Origin: Lachnospiraceae bacterium
GTDB taxonomy: Bacteria > Bacillota > Clostridia > Lachnospirales > Lachnospiraceae
Length of the DNA: 42,457 nt
NCBI GenBank assembly: GCA_022791755.1
Contig: JAAVZR010000001.1
Coordinates: 1-42,457 of the forward strand
Direction of reading: 5' to 3'
Shown: positions 1-6,393 of the stretch, piece by piece
How the letters are laid out: every line of letters starts with the position of its first letter
How positions within the stretch are numbered: position 1 is the stretch's first letter
Translations under genes and position numbers: made by a program
The notes under the pieces: model-generated
Told to the model about the DNA's origin: nothing
What the model saw: the letters and a program-made list of their open reading frames with translations, nothing else
Databases searched by the model: none

Positions 1-645
1 CTCGATGGACAGGATTCGGTCCGCCTGCAGGGCGATACGCTCATCATGGGTGATGACGATCAAAGTCTGCTTATAGCGGCGGTTGGATTCCTTCAAAAGC
101 TCTATGATCTCCTGGCTGTTCTGAGAATCCAGATTGCCCGTGGGTTCATCCGCCAGTACCACCGCAGGGGCATTCATCAGAGCTCTTCCGATGGACACTC
201 TCTGCTGCTGGCCGCCGGACAGCTGATTGGGCAGATGCTTCTCTCTCCCCGTCAGTCCCAGAATCTGCGTCAGCTCCTTCATTCGTTTCCGGTTTACACG
301 GCGACCGTCCATGAGTACCGGCAGCGCCATGTTTTCCTCCACATTGAGCACCGGGATCAGGTTATAGAACTGATAGATGAGTCCCACCTGCCGTCTCCGA
401 AACACAGCCAGATCATCTTCTTTCTGGGCATACACGTCACGGCCGTCCATGTACACCCGGCCATCTGTGGGACTGTCCACCCCTCCCAATATATGCAAAA
501 GCGTGGATTTGCCGGAGCCCGACGGACCGATGATGGCCACAAACTCTCCTCGCTCCACCTGAAAGGATATGTCATTCAGCGCCGTGACCTCATTTTCTCC
601 GCTGCCGTATATCTTCGATATATGCTCCACTCTGAGTATTTCCAT
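1..645 (-). CDS. ABC transporter ATP-binding protein, LolD/MacB/BceA type (3' end cut by window)
   Basis: This is the ATPase subunit of an ABC exporter of the kind that pairs with FtsX-family permeases. The 215 visible residues carry Walker [10 protein letters not shown] at about 40-48, a Q-loop (YQFYNLIP), the signature LSGGQQQR and Walker B with the D-loop ([13 protein letters not shown]), followed by the H-loop region VITHDE. The start at 645 has AGGAGG just upstream. The frame is open at the window edge, so only a short C-terminal end is missing. The permease should lie just outside. The adjacent short-loop sensor kinase and regulator suggest a Bce-like peptide-sensing or detoxification module, but substrate and partner are inferred. 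Confidence 0.93.
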   Translation of the reverse strand, partial: MEILRVEHISKIYGSGENEVTALNDISFQVERGEFVAIIGPSGSGKSTLLHILGGVDSPTDGRVYMDGRDVYAQKEDDLAVFRRRQVGLIYQFYNLIPVLNVEENMALPVLMDGRRVNRKRMKELTQILGLTGREKHLPNQLSGGQQQRVSIGRALMNAPAVVLADEPTGNLDSQNSQEIIELLKESNRRYKQTLIVITHDERIALQADRILSIE

Positions 646-718
646 CTCTGCCTGCCTCCTTTTAATCATTCTGACCGGACCACCCGGATGAAGCGGCCGG
701 ACGATCGGTGACAGATCT

Positions 719-781
719 ATCATAGCGTATCGGAATGACAGGCCGGTGACTCTGATATTACAATTCTGTCACGTAAATGAC
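719..781 (-). promoter_or_regulatory. Putative promoter/operator region of the ABC transporter gene
   Basis: The 150-bp gap between the kinase gene and the ATPase gene contains a TATGAT-like -10 (719-724, minus strand) without a good -35. Upstream of it are TGAC direct repeats 11 bp apart (736 and 747) and a GTCA-N6-TGAC dyad (768-781). Eleven-base direct repeats and a weak -35 fit activation by an OmpR-type regulator such as the neighbouring one. This is inference only. Confidence 0.3.
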
Positions 782-795
782 GCTCCAGGCAAAAT

Positions 796-1878
796 CTATA
801 TCACTCTCTTATAAAATCTCACTGTAAACCTGGCTCCTCCCTCCGGCCGGTTCTGAGCCGTCAGCACTCCGTTCTGCGCCCCGATCACCATACGCGCAAA
901 GGCCAGCCCCACGCCGAAGCCGGCCTCCCCCTGCCTTTTTCCCTTATAAAACCGTTCCAGAATATGGGGCAGATCCTCCGGCGCAATGCCGGGCCCGCTG
1001 TCCTCGACCCGAAGCTCCGTATACACCGCATTTTCTTCCCAGAATATGTCGATCCGCCCGCCGGACGGCGTGTGCTCCATACAGTTTTTCAGGATATTTC
1101 CCACCGCCTCCGCGCTCCAGTCGCGATCTCCCAGGAAGACAGCCTGTCCGTCTCCCCGAAACGTGATCTTCTGCTCCTTCAGCTCCACGGGAATCCATAT
1201 GGGCTCCGCCGCCTTCTTTACCAGATCGTCAAGGCGCACCTGCTCCCGTTTAAAGTCCACGACGCCTGCGTCGATCCGCGCCATCTTAAGCAGGATCACC
1301 AGCAGATCGTCGATCCGCTGTAAGAGCGTCTTCTGACGGTACAAAAGCTCCTCACGGCGCTCCCTCGAAATCTCCGGCTCCGACAGCATGGCCTGTATCA
1401 GATTCAGGGAGGTGAGCGGAGTGCGCAGCTGATGGGACATATCGGTTATAGCGTCGCACAGATACCGTTTTTCCCTGAAAAGAGCGTCGGCCTGCTGTTT
1501 TAACATCACTGTCATCTTTTGGATCTCATCTTGCAGAATGGACAGCTCTCCTTCCTCCTGCACCGTAAAATCCGGGTCTCTTTGACTGTGCAGAAAATCG
1601 TCCACCTGCTCCGACAGCCCGGCCAGCCGCCCATAGCGCCGCGCCGTCACAGCAAAATGAAAAATCCCTGCCAGAGTCAAAGCTCCTCCTGTCCCCGCCA
1701 GCGCCACCCGGCAGATCTCCCTACGGACGTTCCAGCTCTCCTTCTTTGCCGCCTGGCCCGCGCACAGCCAGACAGCCAGGAGAAGGACCGCCGACAGGGC
1801 CAGGTAGCCTGTCAGCTGCCTTTTTATCTCCGGATTTCTCCAGAACAGCATACCGTTTCTATGATCCTTCTTTCTCAT
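796..1878 (-). CDS. Sensor histidine kinase with two TM helices and a very short extracytoplasmic loop
   Basis: This is a membrane sensor kinase of 360 aa. Two hydrophobic segments (about 22-41 and 57-78) are separated by only about 15 residues, typical of intramembrane-sensing kinases that listen to a partner ABC transporter. The dimerisation/H-box is DMSHQLRTPL with phospho-acceptor His149. The ATPase domain shows an N-box near 261-270 (NILKNCMEHT), G1 DSGPGIA (293-299) and G2 GFGVGLA (320-326). It begins 12 bp after the stop of the response regulator gene and is clearly co-transcribed with it. The ABC ATPase gene follows 150 bp downstream. A Bce-type peptide-sensing role is inferred from this architecture. 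Confidence 0.93.
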   Translation of the reverse strand: MRKKDHRNGMLFWRNPEIKRQLTGYLALSAVLLLAVWLCAGQAAKKESWNVRREICRVALAGTGGALTLAGIFHFAVTARRYGRLAGLSEQVDDFLHSQRDPDFTVQEEGELSILQDEIQKMTVMLKQQADALFREKRYLCDAITDMSHQLRTPLTSLNLIQAMLSEPEISRERREELLYRQKTLLQRIDDLLVILLKMARIDAGVVDFKREQVRLDDLVKKAAEPIWIPVELKEQKITFRGDGQAVFLGDRDWSAEAVGNILKNCMEHTPSGGRIDIFWEENAVYTELRVEDSGPGIAPEDLPHILERFYKGKRQGEAGFGVGLAFARMVIGAQNGVLTAQNRPEGGARFTVRFYKRVI

Positions 1879-1890
1879 CCGCTTTTCCCT

Positions 1891-2562
1891 CTATTCTCCC
1901 ATCCGGTATCCCAGGCCGCGGACTGTCCGGATCAGCGACGGAGCCTGCGGGTCTTCCTCGATCTTATCCCGCAGCCGCTTGATATAGACGGTCAGGGTAT
2001 TGTCATTCACGTAGTCTCCCGCCACATCCCATATCTCCTCCAGAAGACGGTTTCTCGACAGCACCGCCCCCTGATTGGCACAGAACACCAGCAAAAGCCG
2101 GTACTCCAGAGCAGACAGAAAGATCTCACGGCCATTCTTTGTCACCTGTCCCCGTTCTGTGTCCACCGTGAGATCCTGTATGTGAAGTACCGCCTGGCCT
2201 CTGCTGCTTCTGCGCAGCACGCTTTTCATCCGGGACACCAGCTCCCTGGGACGAAAAGGCTTGCTGATATAATCGTCAGCTCCCATATCCAGGCCGGTCA
2301 CCACACTGTACTCATCCCCCGACGCCGTCAAAAATATCACCGGCGTATCGGTGTGGGCCTTCGCCGCCGCGCAGACAGCGAAGCCGTTCCCCTCCGCCAG
2401 AGAGATATCCACCAGAGCCAGATCAAACCGTCTTCCGGTCAAGAGCTCTATGGCCGCAGCCTGACCGTCCACTGCTGTCACAGCAAATCCTTCCCCCTGC
2501 AAAAAGCTGGTCAGATTCTCTGAGATATTCTTGTCATCTTCCACCAGAAGAACCGGTATCAT
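1891..2562 (-). CDS. OmpR/PhoB-family response regulator
   Basis: This 223-aa regulator has a receiver domain at 1-115 with the acidic pair Asp9/Asp10, phospho-acceptor Asp52, Thr79 and Lys101. A winged-helix DNA-binding domain spans about 125-220, ending in VRGLGYRMGE. The start at 2562 is preceded by GGGAGGAAGCCG. The gene begins inside the end of the GIY-YIG gene (29-bp overlap), suggesting translational coupling. It is the cognate partner of the kinase directly downstream. Likely targets are the neighbouring ABC transporter promoter and possibly its own operon. Confidence 0.94.
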   Translation of the reverse strand: MIPVLLVEDDKNISENLTSFLQGEGFAVTAVDGQAAAIELLTGRRFDLALVDISLAEGNGFAVCAAAKAHTDTPVIFLTASGDEYSVVTGLDMGADDYISKPFRPRELVSRMKSVLRRSSRGQAVLHIQDLTVDTERGQVTKNGREIFLSALEYRLLLVFCANQGAVLSRNRLLEEIWDVAGDYVNDNTLTVYIKRLRDKIEEDPQAPSLIRTVRGLGYRMGE

Positions 2563-2830
2563 CGGCTTCCTCCCTTCCCTGTCTCACCAACGCTTCCTTG
2601 TGTTCCTTCGTCATATGCTTGATCTGCCATTCCCGGCTCATGGCCTCCCCTCTGGTGTCAAAGGTCTCGCTGTACACCAGCTCCACCGGCCGGTGAGCCT
2701 TCGTGTACTTCGCCCCCCGGCCGTCCTGATGACAGCGCACCCGTCTGTCCAGGTCATTGGTCCAGCCTGTATAAAGCGAACCGTCCCCGCACCGGAGCAT
2801 ATATACATAATTCTTTTCCTGTGTACTCAT
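2534..2830 (-). CDS. GIY-YIG nuclease family protein (UPF0213/YhbQ-like)
   Basis: This small 98-aa protein is almost entirely one GIY-YIG domain. It has YVYMLRC and LYTGWTNDLDRRV near the N-terminus, the conserved basic/His helix, and a WQIKHMTKEHKEAL segment that carries the late conserved residues. It belongs to the short single-domain group (UPF0213; YazA/YhbQ) with proposed DNA-repair or structure-specific nuclease activity, not to the homing endonucleases. It lies 37 bp downstream of the subtilisin gene, and its 3' end overlaps the response-regulator start. The short overlap suggests co-transcription, although the functions look unrelated. Confidence 0.88.
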   Translation of the reverse strand: MSTQEKNYVYMLRCGDGSLYTGWTNDLDRRVRCHQDGRGAKYTKAHRPVELVYSETFDTRGEAMSREWQIKHMTKEHKEALVRQGREEADDTGSSGGR

Positions 2831-2867
2831 CCTTCTGATCCCTTCCGAAATGCCGCCGCACCTTTTC

Positions 2868-3776
2868 TCATAGACGGAGCAAATTCTCCAGAGACAGCAC
2901 GCCCCATCCCTGTTTGGATCTGGGCATATCCAGTCGGATACAGCGGTCTCTGAGCCGCAGCTTTACCTGTACATTGGTCATGGCCGGATACTTTTCCAGC
3001 AGACAGGCGATGGCTCCCGCCACCATGGGAGTGGCCATGGATGTGCCGCTCTTGACCGTATAGGGAGGATCCGTGTTCCTCAGCATCCTGTTGCAGGAAA
3101 TGATCTCGCAGCCCGGCGCCACCAGATCCGGTTTACAGATGCAGGCCCTGGTGGGCCCGCGTCCGGAGTAATTACACATGCGGCTTCCGTCGATATGCGT
3201 CTCCTTTTCATCGTCGCTGCACCCCACCGTAATCAGCTTGCGGCTGATGCCGGGAGTGGCTATGGTCATGGGAGCCGGACCGTTATTACCGGCAGCAGCC
3301 AACACCACCATACCGGCGTCCCACAGCCGTTCCACCCCCCGTACCAGCTCCGAATCCTCCTGCATCCCTTCCTCGTCAAACGCTCCCATGGAGATATTAA
3401 CCACCCGAATCCCCAAGGCCTTCTGCTTCGCCAGCAGATACTCCACACCGGCCAATACCGTATTCACACTGCCATTCCCCCGCCAGTCCAGAACCTTCAC
3501 CGGAATCAGATGAGCTCCCGGGGCCATTCCGGCGCACCTGCCCCCGGACAACCGCCCGTCCCCGGCGGCAATCCCCAGAATATGCGTACCGTGTCCATTA
3601 TCATCATAGCAATCCCTCCGCCGCCTCACCATATCGGCAAAGGCCACGACCCTGTCTCGAAAATCAGGATGCAGAAAAGCGCCCGTGTCCATGACGGCCA
3701 GGCCGATCCCGCGTCCCGTGTACTGTCTCTCCTCCATATCATAACCCTGAATCTCTGTCGGTATTATTTTATTCAC
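2868..3776 (-). CDS. Intracellular S8 (subtilisin) family serine peptidase
   Basis: This is a subtilase with an intact triad, numbered from the proposed GTG start at 3776: Asp30 in AVMDTG, His62 in DNGHGTH and Ser246 in SGTSMATP. The oxyanion Asn lies in AAGNNGP. No signal peptide or membrane anchor is visible, so it is probably cytoplasmic. The reading frame stays open to an ATG at 3938, but that extension lies inside the palindromic element and looks like non-coding sequence read through. Homology to the family begins near IIPTEIQGYD, so I favour GTG 3776; an ATG at 3737 is an alternative. Neither has a strong ribosome binding site. The protein is about 302 aa and lacks a large prodomain. 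Confidence 0.88.
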   Translation of the reverse strand: MNKIIPTEIQGYDMEERQYTGRGIGLAVMDTGAFLHPDFRDRVVAFADMVRRRRDCYDDNGHGTHILGIAAGDGRLSGGRCAGMAPGAHLIPVKVLDWRGNGSVNTVLAGVEYLLAKQKALGIRVVNISMGAFDEEGMQEDSELVRGVERLWDAGMVVLAAAGNNGPAPMTIATPGISRKLITVGCSDDEKETHIDGSRMCNYSGRGPTRACICKPDLVAPGCEIISCNRMLRNTDPPYTVKSGTSMATPMVAGAIACLLEKYPAMTNVQVKLRLRDRCIRLDMPRSKQGWGVLSLENLLRL

Positions 3777-3840
3777 GGACAGGGGCAGGTGACAGCGCGG
3801 AGTGATAGGTAGCGGTCGGGTCACAGCATCAGCATGTAAG

Positions 3841-3997
3841 GGACGCCCGGGTCCTGGTATCTGTCCGCTCCGGACGCGCTCTCGCTCCGTTACAAACGCA
3901 GCGGCACTAAGTTCGCACTGCGCTTCGCTTGCGCTCACTAAGGGCCGGCGTTTGTAAAGGGTCCGGCCCGGACAGACACCAGGGCCCGGGCTGTTAC
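3841..3997 (+). repeat. Palindromic repeat element, copy A
   Basis: This is an imperfect palindrome of about 150 bp and the first of three copies. The outer arms 3845-3874 and 3961-3991 are complementary with a few mismatches. An inner stem pairs TTACAAACGC (3890-3899) with GCGTTTGTAA (3948-3957) perfectly. Motifs shared with the other copies are GCTCTCGCTCCG before the inner stem, AGCGGCACTAAGTTCG and CTCACTAAGGGCCG between the stem halves, AAGGGTCC after it, and GGCTGTTACC at the right edge. It lies immediately upstream of the subtilisin gene, so a leader role is possible. No protein is encoded in it. Confidence 0.85.
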
Positions 3998-4130
3998 CTC
4001 TCCTCTCTCAATGCTGTGCCCCGAAGCCGTACCCGCCTGGCACTCCGGAGGGGCTTCTGAAGAAGCTGTCGTTTTTGGCTCGCGAAAGGACGTGTATTCG
4101 TCGTTTAGGGACTTATTGGGTGAGGCGGGC

Positions 4131-4290
4131 GGCCGGTCACAGCCGGGGGCATGGAGGTTCCCTGTCCGGACCCTTGCAGGACGCCGGCACTTAGTGAGCG
4201 GGAGCGGCAGCGAAGCGCGAACTTAGAGCCGCTGCCTCCTGCACGGAGCGAAAGCGGGTCCGGACAGGGAACCTCCATGCCCCCGGCGTC
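4131..4290 (-). repeat. Palindromic repeat element, copy B (opposite orientation to copy A)
   Basis: Read on the minus strand, this copy carries the same unpaired motifs as copies A and C: GCTTTCGCTCCG, AGCGGCTCTAAGTTCG, CTCACTAAGTGCCG and AAGGGTCC, ending CGGCTGTGACC. Its outer arms, 4143-4173 and 4256-4286, form a perfect 31-bp inverted repeat whose sequence is unrelated to the arms of the other copies. The inner stem is GCAGGAGGC against GCGTCCTGC, with one mismatch. It points toward copy A across about 130 bp with no recognisable gene. The tRNA-Ala promoter starts some 70 bp to its right. Confidence 0.87.
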
Positions 4291-4362
4291 CCCCTCCTGC
4301 GCCTCTCCCCACCCCCATAAACGACGACCCGATACACCGACGCAAATTTTTTAAAAAAGTCC

Positions 4363-4391
4363 TTGCCAAACTTCCCAAAGTATGCTATGAT
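4363..4391 (+). promoter_or_regulatory. Sigma-A promoter of the tRNA-Ala gene
   Basis: A -35 TTGCCA (4363-4368) and a -10 TATGAT (4386-4391) are separated by 17 bp. The mature tRNA begins 12 nt after the -10, as expected for a short-leader tRNA transcript. Confidence 0.8.
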
Positions 4392-4402
4392 ATCTTTCGT
4401 TC

Positions 4403-4475
4403 GGGGCATTAGCGCAGCTGGGAGCGCGCCACACTGGCAGTGTGGAGGTCAGGGGTTCGAATCCCCTATGCTCCA
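4403..4475 (+). tRNA. tRNA-Ala (anticodon GGC)
   Basis: The 73-nt cloverleaf has acceptor strands GGGGCAT and ATGCTCC with the G3.U70 wobble that identifies alanine tRNAs. The D-arm is GCGCAGCTGGGAGCGC, the anticodon stem-loop is CCACACTGGCAGTGTGG giving anticodon GGC, and the T-arm contains GGTTCGAATCC. The discriminator is A73. The CCA end is not encoded, because A73 is followed directly by a T run. Confidence 0.95.
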
Positions 4476-4486
4476 TTTTTTATTGC

Positions 4487-4527
4487 CGGCAGGACTCTGA
4501 GTCGATCAGAGTCCTGCCGTTTTATTT
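4487..4527 (+). terminator. Rho-independent terminator of the tRNA-Ala gene
   Basis: A stem-loop at 4487-4519 (CGGCAGGACTCTGA paired with its complement, 5-nt loop) is followed by TTTTATTT. It sits 11 nt after the tRNA. It overlaps the 3' end of the convergent trpB-like gene but has no U-tract on that strand. Confidence 0.88.
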
Positions 4528-5900
4528 CCCGGAAATTTCGGTATTCCGGCAAGACCCCGCTGCAAGTCCTCATCGGTGGGAATGTAATCGCACATCTCGC
4601 CGTCGTTATACTTCCCATATGCCACCATATCGAAATATCCCGTTCCGGTCAGCCCGAACACGATGGTCTTTGCTTCGCCGGTCTCCCTGCATTTTAAGGC
4701 CTCGTCCATGGCCACGCGGATGGCATGACTGCTCTCCGGAGCAGGCAGAATCCCTTCCACCTTGGCAAACTGCGTCGCCGCGGCAAACACCGCGCTCTGT
4801 TCCACGGACACGGCTTCCATATATCCGTCATGGTACAGCTGCGACAGGGTGGAATTCATGCCATGATAGCGCAGACCGCCTGCGTGATTCGGCGACGGCA
4901 TAAAACCGCTGCCCAGGGTGTACATCTTGGCCAGAGGGCATACTTTGCCCGTATCGCAGAAGTCATACACATATTTTCCCCGGGTCAGGCTGGGACAGGA
5001 GGCCGGTTCCACCGCGATAAACCGGTAATCCTTTTCGCCTCTCAACTTCTCGCCCATAAACGGAGAGATCAGACCTCCCAGATTGGAACCGCCTCCGGCA
5101 CAGCCGATGATGATATCCGGCACGATGCCGTACTGATCCAGGGCCGCCTTCGTCTCCAGGCCGATCACGGACTGATGCAAAAGCACCTGATTCAGCACGC
5201 TGCCCAGCACATAGCGGTATCCCTCCTGGGAGGATGCCGCCTCCACGGCCTCGGAGATCGCACAGCCCAGGCTTCCTCCCGTACCGGGATGCTCCGCCAG
5301 TATCCTCTGTCCCACTTGCGTGGTGGAGGACGGGGACGGTGTCACGGCTGCCCCGTAGGTGCGCATCACCTCACGGCGGAAGGGTTTCTGCTCATAGGAT
5401 ACCTTCACCATATACACCTGACAGTCAAGTCCCAGATACGCACAGGCCATGGACAGAGCGGTCCCCCACTGCCCGGCTCCGGTCTCTGTCGTCACGCCTC
5501 TCAGTCCCTGATTTCTGGCGTAATAGGCCTGGGCTATGGCGGAATTCAGCTTGTGGCTGCCGCTGGTATTGTTTCCCTCAAATTTATAGTAGATTCTGGC
5601 CGGTGTGTCCAGCTGCTTTTCCAGACAGTAGGCCCGTACCAGCGGGGAAGGACGATACATCTTATAAAAATCCCGGATCTCCTGGGGGATATCGATCAGG
5701 CGATCCGTATCGTTTAGCTCCTGCTTCACCAGCTCCTTGCAGAAGACGGCGCTCAGTTCCTCTTCGGTCATGGGTTGAAGTGACTTTGGATTCAGCAGAG
5801 GAGCCGGTTTGTTCTTCATATCCGCTCTCACATTATACCAGTGCCGGGGCATCTCGCTTTCTTTCAGATAGATTTTGTAGGGAATGGTCTGTTCGCTCAT
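4506..5900 (-). CDS. trpB: Tryptophan synthase beta chain, TrpB2 type (PLP-dependent)
   Basis: This 464-aa fold-type II PLP enzyme makes L-tryptophan from indole and serine. The long N-terminal extension and RPSPLVRAYCLEK place it in the TrpB2 group, not with the ~400-aa canonical TrpB. The PLP lysine is in NTSGSHKLNSA, the catalytic region is TTETGAGQWG, the phosphate-binding loop is GCAGGGSNLGG, and the C-terminal part has GLTGTGYFD. TrpB2 proteins often act without TrpA, for example salvaging free indole; whether that applies here is inferred. It is alone downstream of a T-box with a Trp specifier, which strongly supports a tryptophan role. Confidence 0.93.
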   Translation of the reverse strand: MSEQTIPYKIYLKESEMPRHWYNVRADMKNKPAPLLNPKSLQPMTEEELSAVFCKELVKQELNDTDRLIDIPQEIRDFYKMYRPSPLVRAYCLEKQLDTPARIYYKFEGNNTSGSHKLNSAIAQAYYARNQGLRGVTTETGAGQWGTALSMACAYLGLDCQVYMVKVSYEQKPFRREVMRTYGAAVTPSPSSTTQVGQRILAEHPGTGGSLGCAISEAVEAASSQEGYRYVLGSVLNQVLLHQSVIGLETKAALDQYGIVPDIIIGCAGGGSNLGGLISPFMGEKLRGEKDYRFIAVEPASCPSLTRGKYVYDFCDTGKVCPLAKMYTLGSGFMPSPNHAGGLRYHGMNSTLSQLYHDGYMEAVSVEQSAVFAAATQFAKVEGILPAPESSHAIRVAMDEALKCRETGEAKTIVFGLTGTGYFDMVAYGKYNDGEMCDYIPTDEDLQRGLAGIPKFPGNKTAGL

Positions 5901-6025
5901 TATGGTATTCTCCTTTCACTGGTCCCACCCTGATCTGAGGGTGCGGTGATATGCCCGGACGGCCTGTCACGATTCCATTCCGGGCCCCGGGAAGTCGCCC
6001 TTTTTCCCATAAGACCAACAGCGTC

Positions 6026-6295
6026 AAAAAGAAAAAGCTCCTGTCCCAGCAATATCTTTGCAGGGACAAGAGCATTGATAACTCCTGCGGTGCCACCCGG
6101 CTTGGTGTACGGATACACCCACTCAGCGCATACAAATATATGCTGATCTTTGATAACGGAGAATCTTCTCCGGCTCCCCTACTGATATTCGGTTCGCTCT
6201 CAGGAGCCCATTCATTCCTGCCCTTTGTACTGTCTTCCCACCTCCGACAGCTCTCTGTGACATTGCAATCAGGAATTACTTACTCTCCCTCTCCG
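6026..6295 (-). promoter_or_regulatory. T-box riboswitch, tryptophan specifier, upstream of trpB2
   Basis: The minus-strand leader has the hallmark T-box sequence (GGGTGGCACCGCAGG, 6084-6100). It is followed by a terminator stem GCTCTTGTCCC/GGGACAGGAGC and a T-rich tail (6026-6073). Stem I begins near 6295 with GAGAGTAAGTA. Its 3' side reads GAATGAATGGGCTCCTGAG, placing TGG (complement of 6208-6210) in the specifier position. Uncharged tRNA-Trp should pair there and with the T-box bulge to prevent termination, turning trpB2 on when tryptophan is scarce. The T-box is certain; the specifier assignment is by alignment to the usual pattern. Confidence 0.93.
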
Positions 6296-6305
6296 ATTTA
6301 ATACG

Positions 6306-6334
6306 ATTATATGCGGGGATTAGGGTTTTGTCAA
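6306..6334 (-). promoter_or_regulatory. Consensus sigma-A promoter of the T-box/trpB2 transcript
   Basis: On the minus strand TTGACA (6329-6334) and TATAAT (6306-6311), both perfect consensus, are separated by 17 bp. The first T-box nucleotides follow within about 10 bp. Confidence 0.9.
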
Positions 6335-6393
6335 GTATCTGTATGAAACATGGGAGTGGCTGGCGGTCCTCACAGGCAGGTAATGATCCCCTT

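Noticed and set aside
46..711. Long plus-strand open frame opposite the ABC ATPase
   Set aside because: The minus strand encodes a complete set of ABC motifs; the plus frame has no domain or ribosome binding site and is an antisense shadow.
1519..2523. 334-codon plus-strand open frame
   Set aside because: It lies opposite the kinase and response regulator genes, whose catalytic motifs are intact, and its translation is low-complexity and rich in His, Arg and Gln.
3777..3938. N-terminal extension of the subtilisin to 3938
   Set aside because: The extra residues fall in the palindromic element and have no similarity to a signal or prodomain; family homology starts after 3776.
4011..4354. Short open frames in and around palindromic copy B
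   Set aside because: They arise from the GC-rich inverted repeat, on both strands, without ribosome binding sites.
5833..6135. 100-codon minus-strand open frame upstream of trpB2
   Set aside because: It runs through the T-box and its terminator, so it is leader RNA.
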